NCBI GenBank assembly: GCA_965238215.1
Contig: OZ250180.1
Span: 248,001 to 312,000, forward strand
Direction: 5' to 3'
Length of the DNA: 64,000 nt
DNA from: JAPULR01 sp965238215
Lineage (GTDB): Bacteria > Chloroflexota > Dehalococcoidia > Lucifugimonadales > GCA-2712585
Part shown: in pieces, positions 42,722 to 51,391 of the stretch
Layout: every line of letters begins with the position of its first letter
Position numbering within the stretch: position 1 is the first letter of the stretch
The notes under the pieces: model-generated
Told to the model about the DNA's origin: nothing
Seen by the model: only the letters and a program-made list of their open reading frames with translations
Databases searched by the model: none
Made by a program: the position numbers and the translations under genes

Positions 42722-43654
42722 TTGATTCCGACGCTTACCCGACGGCGTGGTGGGAGGCAGAAGCAGCCGAGCGAAAGCCCCGGCCTTCGTCTGACAGCCG
42801 TTTTCAGGGACTATCTAACCCTCACCAAGCCCCGCATAGTCCTGCTTCTCCTCTTAACGGCCCTGGTGGGCATGTTCCTCGCATCCGGCGGACCGCCCGA
42901 CTTCAGACTGGCGGCGGTCGTGTTGGTAGCGGGGGCGCTGGCCGCAGGCGGTGCGAACGCCCTCAACCACTTCCTCGACAGGGATATCGACGCCCGAATG
43001 CGGAGGACGAGCCGCCGCCCCGTGGCGGCCCAACGCATCCAACCGCGGGAGGCGCTGCTCTTCGGATTCGCCACCAACGTCGCCGCCTTCATACTCTTCG
43101 CCACCCTGGTCAACCTCCTGAGCGCTGCCCTCGCCCTTTCGTCCACCCTCTTCTACGTCTTCGTCTACACCATGAACTTGAAGAGGACAACCCCCCAGAA
43201 CATTGTCATTGGAGGCGCGGCGGGAGCGCTCCCCCCCGTCATCGGCTGGACCGCCGTGACAGGAAGCCTTGCCCTTCCCGCTTTCTACCTTTTCGCCATC
43301 GTCTTCTTCTGGACGCCGCCCCACTTCTGGGCGCTGGCCCTCTTGCTTAAGGAGGACTACAAGAGCGTCGGTGTGCCCATGCTTCCTGTTGTGATGGGCG
43401 TAAAAAAGACCAAAAGGGCCATCCTCCTATACGCGATTCTGCTCCTTGGACTGACGACAATGTTCTTCACCACGCATGCCGTGGGGTGGATTTACCTCGG
43501 CGCGGCCGTAGTGCTGGGGTTGGTGTTCGTGTATCGCGCAGCGATGCTGATGAGAAACCCAGGGATAAAGGGGGCTTTGGGAACTTACATCTACTCCCTC
43601 GCCTACCTCGCCCTGCTGTTCGCCGCCATAGCGGTGGACGCTACCCTCACCTGA
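42722..43654 (+). CDS. ctaB: Protoheme IX farnesyltransferase (heme O synthase)
   Basis: A 310-residue UbiA-superfamily membrane prenyltransferase that adds farnesyl to heme b, making heme O for terminal oxidases. Opens with RDYLTLTKPRIVLLLLLTAL, then the Asp-rich site NALNHFLDRDIDARMRRTSR, a second motif region (FFWTPPHFWALALLLKEDYK) and about eight to nine hydrophobic helices. TTG at 42722 is the likely start, 4 bp after the HEPN-like stop. No oxidase subunit or heme A synthase gene lies in the window, so it is separated from its usual cta cluster. Confidence 0.94.
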   Translation: MIPTLTRRRGGRQKQPSESPGLRLTAVFRDYLTLTKPRIVLLLLLTALVGMFLASGGPPDFRLAAVVLVAGALAAGGANALNHFLDRDIDARMRRTSRRPVAAQRIQPREALLFGFATNVAAFILFATLVNLLSAALALSSTLFYVFVYTMNLKRTTPQNIVIGGAAGALPPVIGWTAVTGSLALPAFYLFAIVFFWTPPHFWALALLLKEDYKSVGVPMLPVVMGVKKTKRAILLYAILLLGLTTMFFTTHAVGWIYLGAAVVLGLVFVYRAAMLMRNPGIKGALGTYIYSLAYLALLFAAIAVDATLT

Positions 43655-43672
43655 CCCGCCAACCCCACAGCG

Positions 43673-44557
43673 TTAGCCCTGACGGACGAACTTCTGTATG
43701 CGCTGCTCCCAGCACACCGCCATGTAGATATCGTCGTGGGAGTCCACCCAAATCTGGTGTCCATACGGCGTATCCCACCGGGCCTGCACCGTCCCCGACT
43801 TGTCCAGCACTGTAATGCGCGGCGACTCTTCTTCCGTGCCCCCTTCATGCAGGAACACGTTCTCATCCCCGTCCATGCACATGTCCACCGGGCTGGTTAG
43901 GCCTGTCCACTGATCGACGAACTCACCCTCCGGCGAGAAAACCTGCACCCTGTTATTCTTCCTGTCGCACACGTAAACCAGTCCCTGTGAGTCCACCCAG
44001 AGACTGTGGGGCAGGTAGAACTCCCCCGGTGCGCTCTTGCCCGGAACTCCCCATGACGAGATAAGCTCCCCGCTGGCAGAGAAGCGGTGCACCCGGGCGT
44101 TGCGGTATCCGTCGGAAACGTAGACGTCGCCGGAAGGGGCGCTGAACATCCTCGTGGGCATGTTAAACGGTCCGGCGGCCCGCCGGGGTTCTCCGCCGAT
44201 GACTGTCAATCCCGTGTCGGAAGGAAGCCCCTTCCGCCCCAACTCCATGAGCCGCTCCCCGTCCAGCTTCAACCGTAGGGCCTGATGAGCGCCTCGGTCC
44301 ACCAGGTAGATTGAGTCGTCCGGGGCGATAGACATGATATGGCCTTCGTTGATATCGTCCGTTCCCCAGGAGCAGACGTAGCTCCCTTGTCGGTCGAAGA
44401 CGATGACGGGCGGGTCCTGCCGCTGATGACACACATAGACCCGGTCTTGGGAGTCTACGGCCACCCCCACCAGAATCCCAAATTGCCAGCCTTCAGGAAG
44501 TTTCGCCCAATCCTCAATTACCCGATACTGGTACTGTCCGCTGCCTACCGTAGTCAT
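43673..44557 (-). CDS. NHL-repeat protein (peptidyl-amidoglycolate lyase-like propeller)
   Basis: A 294-residue NHL/6-bladed propeller: VGVAVDSQDRVYVCHQRQDP, FNMPTRMFSAPSGDVYVSDG, YLPHSLWVDSQGLVYVCDRK and YGHQIWVDSHDDIYMAVCWE. The VCHQRQDPPVIVFD opening resembles the lyase domain of PAM-like proteins more than the other NHL proteins of this window do. No signal peptide. It lies 33 bp downstream of the nitroreductase gene on the same strand and is likely in the same operon. Confidence 0.82.
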   Translation of the reverse strand: MTTVGSGQYQYRVIEDWAKLPEGWQFGILVGVAVDSQDRVYVCHQRQDPPVIVFDRQGSYVCSWGTDDINEGHIMSIAPDDSIYLVDRGAHQALRLKLDGERLMELGRKGLPSDTGLTVIGGEPRRAAGPFNMPTRMFSAPSGDVYVSDGYRNARVHRFSASGELISSWGVPGKSAPGEFYLPHSLWVDSQGLVYVCDRKNNRVQVFSPEGEFVDQWTGLTSPVDMCMDGDENVFLHEGGTEEESPRITVLDKSGTVQARWDTPYGHQIWVDSHDDIYMAVCWEQRIQKFVRQG

Positions 44558-44590
44558 AAACCCTGCTCCTGATTCACTACTGAAGGACTT

Positions 44591-45112
44591 CTATCTACTT
44601 GGGAAGGGATAACCGTACTGGCCCATGTGGGCAACAGCGGTCATGGGCTTGCGTTTCCTGTTGCGGCCCTTCACGGAATCCAGCCGGTAGCCGAAGGGCA
44701 GAACAGTAATGAGATCAAAGCCGACCGGCATTCCCAGAAGCTGCTTCACCTGCAGAGCAGAGGCAGAGTCTCGGAAGCCCACGAAGCAGGTGCCCAGCCC
44801 TAGGGACCAGGCCATAATCTCCATCTGCTGGATGGCCCGGCCTGCATCCAAGTCAGGCCGCTGGGCGTCCCTCATAAACACGGCGATGGCCATGGGCGCA
44901 TCGGCGATGAAGGGCCCGCTGGGGGCGAGGGCGCCTATCTGCTTCAATATCCCCGAGTCCGTAATTACGACGAACTGCCACGGCTGCTGATTTTTGGAGC
45001 TCGGGGCGCCTCGGCCCGCCTCCAAAATCTTCCTGGTCACGCTAATGGGCACCCTATCCGGCTTGAAGTTCCTTATGGTCAGTCGGGTATTGAGACACTC
45101 ATAAACGTCCAT
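44591..45112 (-). CDS. Nitroreductase family FMN protein
   Basis: A 173-residue nitroreductase: TIRNFKPDRVPISVTRKILE, APSSKNQQPWQFVVITD (FMN contacts), IQQMEIMAWSLGLGTCFVGF and LPFGYRLDS. Reduces nitro or flavin-linked substrates with NAD(P)H, as a dimer. Slightly shorter than typical family members. GGAGG precedes the ATG. Followed by an NHL gene. Confidence 0.9.
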   Translation of the reverse strand: MDVYECLNTRLTIRNFKPDRVPISVTRKILEAGRGAPSSKNQQPWQFVVITDSGILKQIGALAPSGPFIADAPMAIAVFMRDAQRPDLDAGRAIQQMEIMAWSLGLGTCFVGFRDSASALQVKQLLGMPVGFDLITVLPFGYRLDSVKGRNRKRKPMTAVAHMGQYGYPFPSR

Positions 45113-45324
45113 GGCCCGCCTCCTATAGTCAGCCTTGCGGCTAAAACTTTCCTCCCCGGGATTCTAACAATGATTACATAAACACTGTAAAGGGTAAACC
45201 ACGTTTGGGACAAGTACACGCGCTACCGGCCTTTACCCAATTTGGCGTGGCTGCTACAGCTCAGGCCATAGCGATTTCAGACATTTCTGTGGTAGAGTGT
45301 CTTTAAGCAAGAAGGGAGGGCGAC

Positions 45325-46494
45325 ATGGAATACAATCTTGTTTCTGGAGATTCCCACGTAGATCTGAGCTGGCTTCCGGGGGACCTGTTTGTAGAAGGTG
45401 CACCCAAAGCACTAAAGGACAAGGTTCCGCGAATCGAGGAGACGGAGGAAGGGCCCCGCTGGATTGCGGAAGGTGGGGTTCTCGGCGTGGCAAACGCCGC
45501 CGGTCACGGATTCAGCGCGCCGGTTCGAGGAATGCGTAAGCGTATCGACCGGATGTGGGACGCCGGCTTTTATGAGGGCGGACCCCATCCCACCACGCCG
45601 GAGCTTCGGCTCCAAGACATGGTATTGGACGGGATCGACGCCGAGGTCCTCTACGGCATCACCGGCACCGGCATGCGCCTAAAGGACCACGACACCATCG
45701 CCGCTACATATCGGGTCTACAACGACTGGGTGGCGGATTTCTGCGACAGCCACCCCGGGCGCTGGTACGCCCTGGCCTGTATTCCCATCCACGACCCCAA
45801 CCTGGCGGCCCAAGAGCTACAGCGCGCCGCCGACAAGGGCCCCATCCGCGGCGCAGACCTCATCGCCAGCGAGGTGACCTGGCCCATCTACACCCGGGAC
45901 GGCCACTGGGACCCACTGTGGGACGTGGTCGCCAAGAACCGCATGTCCATCTCCTTCCACGTCGGTGGAGGACGCATCCCCGTACCCCCGCCGCCCAACG
46001 GCGATTCCCCCAATGGCGCGTCCTCTCAGAACGAACTGGCCCACCAGGGCGTCACCCAGTCCCTGGGCCAGCTTTCCGGTGTCCAGTGGCTCATCGGCAT
46101 CATTCTCAGCGGGACCTGCGAAAAGTTCCCCGACTTCAAGTTCGTCATGGGAGAATGCGGCGCCGGTTGGGTTCCCTTCGTCCTGGGTCGAATGGACCAC
46201 ATCTACCTCGACAGCGCCCTGGACAAGAAGTTCGACCCGCCCCTGTCCATGCTGCCCAGCGAATACTGGTTCCGTCAGGGCAGCACCACCTTCCAGGAGG
46301 AGTCGGACGTGGCCCAGATGGCCCACCTCATTGGCGAGAACAACATGATGTGGGGCTCCGACTACCCCCATCCCGACGGAGTCTGGCCCGACTCCAAGGA
46401 GATAATCCGGGAGACCATGGGCGATCTCGATCCGCGCACCCTGACCAAGATAACGCGGGACAACGCAGTCAACCATTACCGCATGGGCCAATAG
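45325..46494 (+). CDS. Amidohydrolase family 2 protein (VSGDSHVD type)
   Basis: A 389-residue metal-dependent hydrolase/decarboxylase. The metal motif at the N terminus reads VSGDSHVDLSWLPGD, in place of the usual DxHxH; then SFHVGGGRIPVPPPPNG, SGTCEKFPDFKFVMGECGAG and the metal Asp in WGSDYPHPDGVWPDS. GGGAGGG precedes the ATG. A close paralog with identical opening (EYNxVSGDSHVDxSWLPGDL) is at 53393-54583. Likely acts on an aromatic or heterocyclic acid; not assignable further. Followed by a strong terminator. Confidence 0.86.
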   Translation: MEYNLVSGDSHVDLSWLPGDLFVEGAPKALKDKVPRIEETEEGPRWIAEGGVLGVANAAGHGFSAPVRGMRKRIDRMWDAGFYEGGPHPTTPELRLQDMVLDGIDAEVLYGITGTGMRLKDHDTIAATYRVYNDWVADFCDSHPGRWYALACIPIHDPNLAAQELQRAADKGPIRGADLIASEVTWPIYTRDGHWDPLWDVVAKNRMSISFHVGGGRIPVPPPPNGDSPNGASSQNELAHQGVTQSLGQLSGVQWLIGIILSGTCEKFPDFKFVMGECGAGWVPFVLGRMDHIYLDSALDKKFDPPLSMLPSEYWFRQGSTTFQEESDVAQMAHLIGENNMMWGSDYPHPDGVWPDSKEIIRETMGDLDPRTLTKITRDNAVNHYRMGQ

Positions 46495-46511
46495 CAACCA
46501 CTTAGACTAAT

Positions 46512-46548
46512 TAAAGAAAGGGCGCCCCTTGTGGGCGCCCTTTCTTTA
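46512..46548. terminator. Rho-independent bidirectional terminator
   Basis: A 16-bp perfect stem (TAAAGAAAGGGCGCCC, 46512-46527, with 46533-46548) and a 5-nt loop (CTTGT). The stem has A-rich and T-rich flanks, so it can terminate from either side: after the amidohydrolase and, reading leftward, after the RRM gene. Confidence 0.92.
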
Positions 46549-46563
46549 TCTCCCGCAACACTT

Positions 46564-46591
46564 ATGTCATTCCGGGCGTACCGAAGAATCT
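46564..46591. repeat. Dispersed 28-bp intergenic repeat, copy 2
   Basis: ATGTCATTCCGGGCGTACC then GAAGAATCT, a diverged copy of the element at 35113-35141. The remainder of 46592-46796 shows a short imperfect hairpin (46695-46710) but no other feature. Confidence 0.5.
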
Positions 46592-46796
46592 TATCTGATT
46601 GGTGACAACCGCCCGCCAATCAACAGGACTCTTCGATGGTTCCCCTCCGGCCAGATTAGCAAGTGGTGTCTTAAACCTGGTGCCGGGTCCCAATGGCCTC
46701 TCTAAAGGCCGGAAAGGGGAATGGTACAGCTATTTCATTGTAATGAGATTAACCGGGGGCGTATCGGAATCTCGTTGGGGAATCCGTAGAAACCAC

Positions 46797-47060
46797 TTAG
46801 TACGACCTGCGCTTTTCCTCCCGCGGGCGGGCCTGGTTCGCGTTGATCGGCCTGCCCTTGATGGCCTTGCCGTTCAACTCCGCAATGGCCGTCTCCGCTT
46901 CGTTGTCGTCCGACATCTCCACAAACCCAAAACCGCGGGACCTGTCCGTGTACCGGTCTCTAATAACCCTGGCCGAAGTCACTGTTCCAAAGGCGCTGAA
47001 CGCCTCGCCCAGCTCCTCGTCCGAAACGTCATAAGAAAGATTCCCCACATAGATGTTCAT
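46797..47060 (-). CDS. RRM-domain RNA-binding protein
   Basis: An 87-residue single RRM. RNP2 is IYVGNLSYDV (3-10) and RNP1 is RGFGFVEM (about 42-49), each with the expected aromatic residues; the C-terminal tail is basic (QARPREEKRRSY). Such small Rbp proteins act as RNA chaperones, often cold-induced. AAGGAGC precedes the ATG. Monocistronic; the long upstream gap (47061-47332, shared with the divergent gene) contains no other ORF. Confidence 0.94.
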   Translation of the reverse strand: MNIYVGNLSYDVSDEELGEAFSAFGTVTSARVIRDRYTDRSRGFGFVEMSDDNEAETAIAELNGKAIKGRPINANQARPREEKRRSY

Positions 47061-47332
47061 TAGCGGTGCTCCTTAAGTTTACTAATTCTCCTCGTCCCTG
47101 GAAACGCCGCACAGAGCATCAACATACCCAAACTCAACAAGCGGATCGTCTTAACAACCTGGTCTAGGAGTCATCCATATTCTACCACGACCCCACCTCC
47201 GTTTCCCAACCCCCGCGTGTCATGTTCCGACAATGGCCCGCGGACCAAACCCCGTCCGCTTGCGAAGGCGCCACTCAGACACTAAACTTGCCTCCGAAAA
47301 CCAAGCCCAATCCTCCTGCAAGGAGCGTCCGC

Positions 47333-48385
47333 ATGCCCATAGACATGATCACCGTCCCGGTTGAAAAGCTGGAGCAGTTTACCCTGGATGCCTTCACCGC
47401 CATGGGCATGAGCGACGAAGAGGCCCGCTTCTGCACCAACGGCCTCATCCAGAGCGAGCTTCGCTGCCTTCCCGGCCAGGGTCAGGGCGTTCGCAGGCTG
47501 CCCGACTATCGTCAGCGCATCGTCGACGGCTTCGTTAACGTCGGCGCAAATTTCGAAATAGTAAAGGAGACGCCGGCCCTCGCACTCGTGGACGCTCACA
47601 ACGGCCTCGGCTCCGTAGTGGGCCGGAGGGCAATGTCCCTCGCCGTCCAAAAGGCCAAAGAAGTGGGCGTCGGCACCGTCATCGTACGCAACGGCACCCA
47701 TTACGGGTCCTCCGGCGTCCACGCGCGGTTGGCCTCGGAACACGATTGCATCGGCATCGCTTACACCAACGCCGGGCCGGAGATGGCCCCCTGGGGCGGC
47801 GCAACGGGCGTCGTCGGCACCAATCCCTGGGCTTTCGCCGCTCCCGCCGGCGGCCCCTTTCCCGTAGTCCTCGACATAGCCCTCACCACCGCCGGCAAGG
47901 GCATGATGCGCTGGTTCCATCGAGAAGGCCTGAAGATGCCCCTGGACTGGGCCCTCACCCCGGAGGGTATGGAGACAGACGAACCGGCCGCCGCTATGGA
48001 CGGCGCCTTGCTGGGAATCGGCCAGCATAAAGGCTACGGTCTCGCCATGATGACAGACGTGCTCACCGGCGTCCTTTCCGGTGGAGCCTTCGGATTGACA
48101 CCTTACGCGGACCCGGCCAAGCTCGACGTTTCCCACAGTTTTACCGCCATCGACATTGCCTGGTTCATGCCCGTTGAGGAGTTCAAGGCCCGCATGGACG
48201 CCTTCATCGCAGAAATCAAGGCCAGCAAACTCCGCCCCGGCTTCGACGAAATCCTCGTCCCGGGCGAGATCGACTACCGTCGCGAGCAGGAATATCGTCG
48301 CTCCGGCGCGAAGATAGACTCCGTAGTCTTTGAGCAGCTTGGCGACCTGGCCAAGACCCTTAACATACCCTTCACCCTGGAATAG
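47333..48385 (+). CDS. Malate/L-lactate/ureidoglycolate dehydrogenase (Ldh2 family)
   Basis: A 350-residue NAD(P)-dependent dehydrogenase of the Ldh2/YlbC type, not a Rossmann-fold LDH. Blocks: ALALVDAHNGLGSVVGRRAM, VIVRNGTHYGSSGVHARLAS (substrate His), PEMAPWGGATGVVGTNPWAF and GQHKGYGLAMMTDVLTGVLS. The start at 47333 is set by AAGGAG; the upstream 37 codons have none. Substrates of this family include malate, sulfolactate and ureidoglycolate. The last would fit the ureide-like hydrolases nearby, but this is inference. Confidence 0.88.
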   Translation: MPIDMITVPVEKLEQFTLDAFTAMGMSDEEARFCTNGLIQSELRCLPGQGQGVRRLPDYRQRIVDGFVNVGANFEIVKETPALALVDAHNGLGSVVGRRAMSLAVQKAKEVGVGTVIVRNGTHYGSSGVHARLASEHDCIGIAYTNAGPEMAPWGGATGVVGTNPWAFAAPAGGPFPVVLDIALTTAGKGMMRWFHREGLKMPLDWALTPEGMETDEPAAAMDGALLGIGQHKGYGLAMMTDVLTGVLSGGAFGLTPYADPAKLDVSHSFTAIDIAWFMPVEEFKARMDAFIAEIKASKLRPGFDEILVPGEIDYRREQEYRRSGAKIDSVVFEQLGDLAKTLNIPFTLE

Positions 48386-48470
48386 CAACCCTCCCGGAAA
48401 GGAGACCTGCATACCCTCATATAGTTGTTGTAACAGGCGGAGAACCAACCTTGACCAAAAGGAGGCTCCC

Positions 48471-49586
48471 ATGGGGAAAAATCCCTTTGCCCTCGCCAAG
48501 CAGGTGGGCCGCGTGCCCTCCATGACCCTGCCGCTGGACTCCGACGGAGAGAGACGCTATCAGAGGCTCATGGAAGACCTGGTGATGATTGACATGCACC
48601 AGCACCCCATGGTGTGCCCCGACAGTATGGACGACTTTATCGAATACCTAAGCCTCGGTCAGTACGAGTGGGGCTACCAGGCCATCCGTCACGGGGGATG
48701 GGCCGCCGCCGCAACCGCCAACGCCTTCCGCGGCATGGTAGGCTGTCCCGAACTGTCCTACATCGCCTTTGAAAACCTGGCCGACGAAGTGGGAATGATG
48801 GTTGCCGACGTTCGCATGCACAGGGACGATGCAGTCATCGTCACCAACGCCGAAGAAATCCTGCAGGCCAAGGAAGCGGGCAAGGTGGGCATTCTCCCAA
48901 CCGTCGAGCATCTGGCCATCGGTGACGTACTCCACCGGGTGGACGTGCTCTACAGCATGGGCGTCCGCATGGGCGGCCTCACCTACAACCTGCAGAACAG
49001 CATCGGATCCGGCCTAACCGAACGCCACGACGCCGGCCTTTCAGACTTCGGCATCGCCGTGGTCCACCGCATGAACGAACTCGGCATGGCCGTGGATGTT
49101 TCCCACGCCGGCTGGCTAACGGCAATGGACGCCATCGAGCACTCTAAGACGCCCATCATCTACAGCCACAACGCATCCCATAGCCTCCGTCCCACCTGGC
49201 GCACCCGCAAGGACGACGAACTCGCCGCCTGCGCCAAGAAGGGCGGCCTCATCGCCATTACCGCCGTGCCCAACTCTCTCAGCGACGACCCGGACCAGGA
49301 CATCAACTGCGTCCTCGACCACTACGACTACATGGTCAAGCTGGTGGGGGTCGACCACGTGGCCATCGGCACAGATACCCTCATCGGCGACCACGTAGCC
49401 TTCCACAAGAAGATGCTCGGCAAGCTCATGACGAACGTCCCCGCTCCCTACCTCAACGGTCTGGAGTCCCCGGCTGACGGCAAGAACCTCGTGCGCGGAT
49501 TCATCTCCCGAGGCTATTCCGACGAGGACGTTCGCAAGCTGGCGGGCGGCAACGCCCTGAATTTCATCCGCCGGGTCATGGCGTAA
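48471..49586 (+). CDS. Membrane-dipeptidase family (M19) hydrolase
   Basis: A 371-residue binuclear zinc dipeptidase (renal dipeptidase-type). Motifs: metal ligands in LVMIDMHQHPM (in place of the usual DGHNDLP), VEHLAIGDVL, DVSHAGWLT and the bridging region IYSHNASHSLRP; and HVAIGTDTLIGDHVAFH. No signal peptide or anchor. AAAAGGAGG sets the start at 48471. Substrates in the family are dipeptides, including D-amino acids, or beta-lactam-like compounds. It follows the Ldh2 gene by 85 bp. Confidence 0.86.
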   Translation: MGKNPFALAKQVGRVPSMTLPLDSDGERRYQRLMEDLVMIDMHQHPMVCPDSMDDFIEYLSLGQYEWGYQAIRHGGWAAAATANAFRGMVGCPELSYIAFENLADEVGMMVADVRMHRDDAVIVTNAEEILQAKEAGKVGILPTVEHLAIGDVLHRVDVLYSMGVRMGGLTYNLQNSIGSGLTERHDAGLSDFGIAVVHRMNELGMAVDVSHAGWLTAMDAIEHSKTPIIYSHNASHSLRPTWRTRKDDELAACAKKGGLIAITAVPNSLSDDPDQDINCVLDHYDYMVKLVGVDHVAIGTDTLIGDHVAFHKKMLGKLMTNVPAPYLNGLESPADGKNLVRGFISRGYSDEDVRKLAGGNALNFIRRVMA

Positions 49587-49616
49587 CCCCCATGTTCAGA
49601 CACGTCCTACCCCGTT

Positions 49617-49763
49617 ACTCCCGCGTAGGGAGACCTTTGCATAACCGTCATTCCGGCGAAAGCCGGAATCCAGAATCGCATGATTTGGCTATGATAAGAG
49701 TCGTCCCACACCGCTGTCTGAATGCGTTTCGGTAGTTACGCAAAGGTCTCCGTAGGCGGGAGT
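49617..49763. repeat. REP-like hairpin split by a MITE
   Basis: ACTCCCGC (49617-49624), GTAG (49625-49628) and, after the inserted element, GTAG (49752-49755) and GCGGGAGT (49756-49763). With the insert removed this is an 8-bp perfect stem closed by a GTAG loop. The element entered the loop and duplicated it. Confidence 0.78.
49629..49751. mobile_element. MITE-like element with GTAG target duplication
   Basis: A 123-bp nonautonomous element with 17-bp terminal inverted repeats differing at one position (GGAGACCTTTGCATAAC against GGAGACCTTTGCGTAAC) and a 4-bp flanking direct repeat. Internally it carries a palindrome (ATTCCGGCGAAAGCCGGAAT, 49650-49669). Unrelated in sequence to the element at 25092. 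No coding frame. Confidence 0.78.
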
Positions 49764-49814
49764 CCAGCCAATTTTATCCACGCATAGACACATCGGCAGG
49801 AAGGACATCCAAAC

Positions 49815-50651
49815 ATGAGACTAGATGGCAAGGTAGCGCTGGTCACCGGCGCCGCCCAAGGCTTCGGCTGGGGAATCGCCCGTGCTCTCGGTCAGGCCGG
49901 CGCAAAAGTATGCGCCACCGACGTCAACACGGAGGAGTTGGGCTACTCGCGCCGCGGCTATGAGGATGACGGCTCGGAGTTCATGCTCCGCCGCCTGGAC
50001 GCCGGTAGCGCCGAGGACTTTCAACAAGTCGTCCATGAAGTCGTCGAACGTTGGGGCCGCCTCGACGTTCTGGTCCACGCCGGCGTTATAATGCCCCTGG
50101 TGAAATTCGAAGACACTTCCCTGGAATCGGCCCGCCGTCAGTTGGACATCTGCCTGGGCGGCATTATTCACGGCACCCGCGCCGTCTGGGACGTGATGAA
50201 AGCCCAGGGTGGCGGACACATCATCGGCATTGCCAGCGGCTCCAGCTTTCGGGGGTACGTGGACGAAGTAATCTACTGCGCCGGTAAGCATGGCGTCGAG
50301 GGCTTCGTCAAGGCCCTCGCCTTCGAGGCCGCCCCCTACAACATTGCCCTCAACACCATCGGCCCCGGCAAGCGCATAAAGCCCACCGGCGTGGGGCAGT
50401 CGGAGGTGGACCGAATGTCGGAGGAAGAGAAGGCGGGGTGGGCGGACCCAATAGAGTTGGGCAAGGCCTTCGTTTGGCTGGCCAACCAGCCTCCCCGCCG
50501 CTACAGCGGCCTCCGCTTTGACGCGGGCCCCATCGCCGACTCCATCGCCGCCGAGGGCTGGGACTTCGAATTCGCCCCGGAGAAGGTCACCCCCCAGGCC
50601 AACGACGTGCGGGAGCGGCTCGACTGGCAGGCCAATTACGGTAAGGAGTAG
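49815..50651 (+). CDS. Short-chain dehydrogenase/reductase
   Basis: A 278-residue SDR with cofactor loop TGAAQGFGWGIARALG, Asp in CATDVNTEEL, catalytic Ser in IASGSSFRG, and Tyr-Lys in VIYCAGKHG. The normal ASN motif is replaced by VLVHAG. The C-terminal part (RFDAGPIADSIAAEGWDFEF) is longer than classical members. It heads an operon: the isochorismatase-like gene follows at 3 bp and the phosphotriesterase-like gene 44 bp after that. Confidence 0.9.
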   Translation: MRLDGKVALVTGAAQGFGWGIARALGQAGAKVCATDVNTEELGYSRRGYEDDGSEFMLRRLDAGSAEDFQQVVHEVVERWGRLDVLVHAGVIMPLVKFEDTSLESARRQLDICLGGIIHGTRAVWDVMKAQGGGHIIGIASGSSFRGYVDEVIYCAGKHGVEGFVKALAFEAAPYNIALNTIGPGKRIKPTGVGQSEVDRMSEEEKAGWADPIELGKAFVWLANQPPRRYSGLRFDAGPIADSIAAEGWDFEFAPEKVTPQANDVRERLDWQANYGKE

Positions 50652-50654
50652 ACC

Positions 50655-51347
50655 ATGCAGGTTCGCCATCCCCTGACCCTGATAATCAAGGAGACCCGAC
50701 CGCTGAATATAACGGTGGAGAACACCTGCCTTCTTCTGCAGGACCTCCACTCCCCCTTCACCTACGACACAGACGGCTGGCTGGTCAAGCGAATAAATCA
50801 GAAAGTTCTCATGCGGGAGTTCGACGACTATTTCCACCTGCTCGGCCTCATCCGACCCAACATTCCCCGGGTCCTGGAAGTGGCCCGTCAGTTGGGCATT
50901 CGGGTGGCCTATAGCTGCCTCGGTCATAACGCAGACGAATCGCCCTCACTATTTCAGGAGGCCACGGGCTGGACCTGGAACCTGGATGGTCCGCCGGGCC
51001 ACCACCCGGAAGAGTGGCAACCCCTTGATGGAGAGCCTGTCTTCTCCAAGCCTGGCTGGGGTGCCCTCGCCAACCCCGAATTCGCCGACTTTCTTGCCGA
51101 AAACAACGTCGCCAACGTGGTCATCATGGGCGCAATGCTGGACTTCGGCGTCCGCCAGACCTGCCTCGAGCTCAGCGACCGCGGCATCCAAAGCCTGATA
51201 GTCGGCGACGCCTCCTTCGGTCTCACTGATGCCGGGCACACTTTCACCGCCGACGCCGTGGCCCACGGCTTGGTGAAAATCCGCAACACAGGGGAACTCT
51301 TGCTCCTCCTGGAAGTTTTGAAACGGGAAGGCTCCGTTCTCATTTAA
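50655..51347 (+). CDS. Isochorismatase-like protein lacking the catalytic cysteine
   Basis: A 230-residue isochorismatase/nicotinamidase-fold protein. The Asp (Asp30 in LLLQDLHSPF) and Lys (Lys132 in FSKPGWGAL) of the catalytic triad are present. At the position of the nucleophilic Cys, the strand reads MGAMLDFGVRQTCLEL, with Gly165 where family members have Cys; a Cys follows at 170. Thus the canonical amidase mechanism is not available, unless Cys170 substitutes. Members usually split carbamoyl, amide or isochorismate bonds. Tightly coupled to an SDR (3-bp gap). GGAG overlaps the SDR stop. Confidence 0.8.
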   Translation: MQVRHPLTLIIKETRPLNITVENTCLLLQDLHSPFTYDTDGWLVKRINQKVLMREFDDYFHLLGLIRPNIPRVLEVARQLGIRVAYSCLGHNADESPSLFQEATGWTWNLDGPPGHHPEEWQPLDGEPVFSKPGWGALANPEFADFLAENNVANVVIMGAMLDFGVRQTCLELSDRGIQSLIVGDASFGLTDAGHTFTADAVAHGLVKIRNTGELLLLLEVLKREGSVLI

Positions 51348-51391
51348 CGCCGGTGGCCAGGACAGATCACAACACCTAACGGAGAGAAAAA

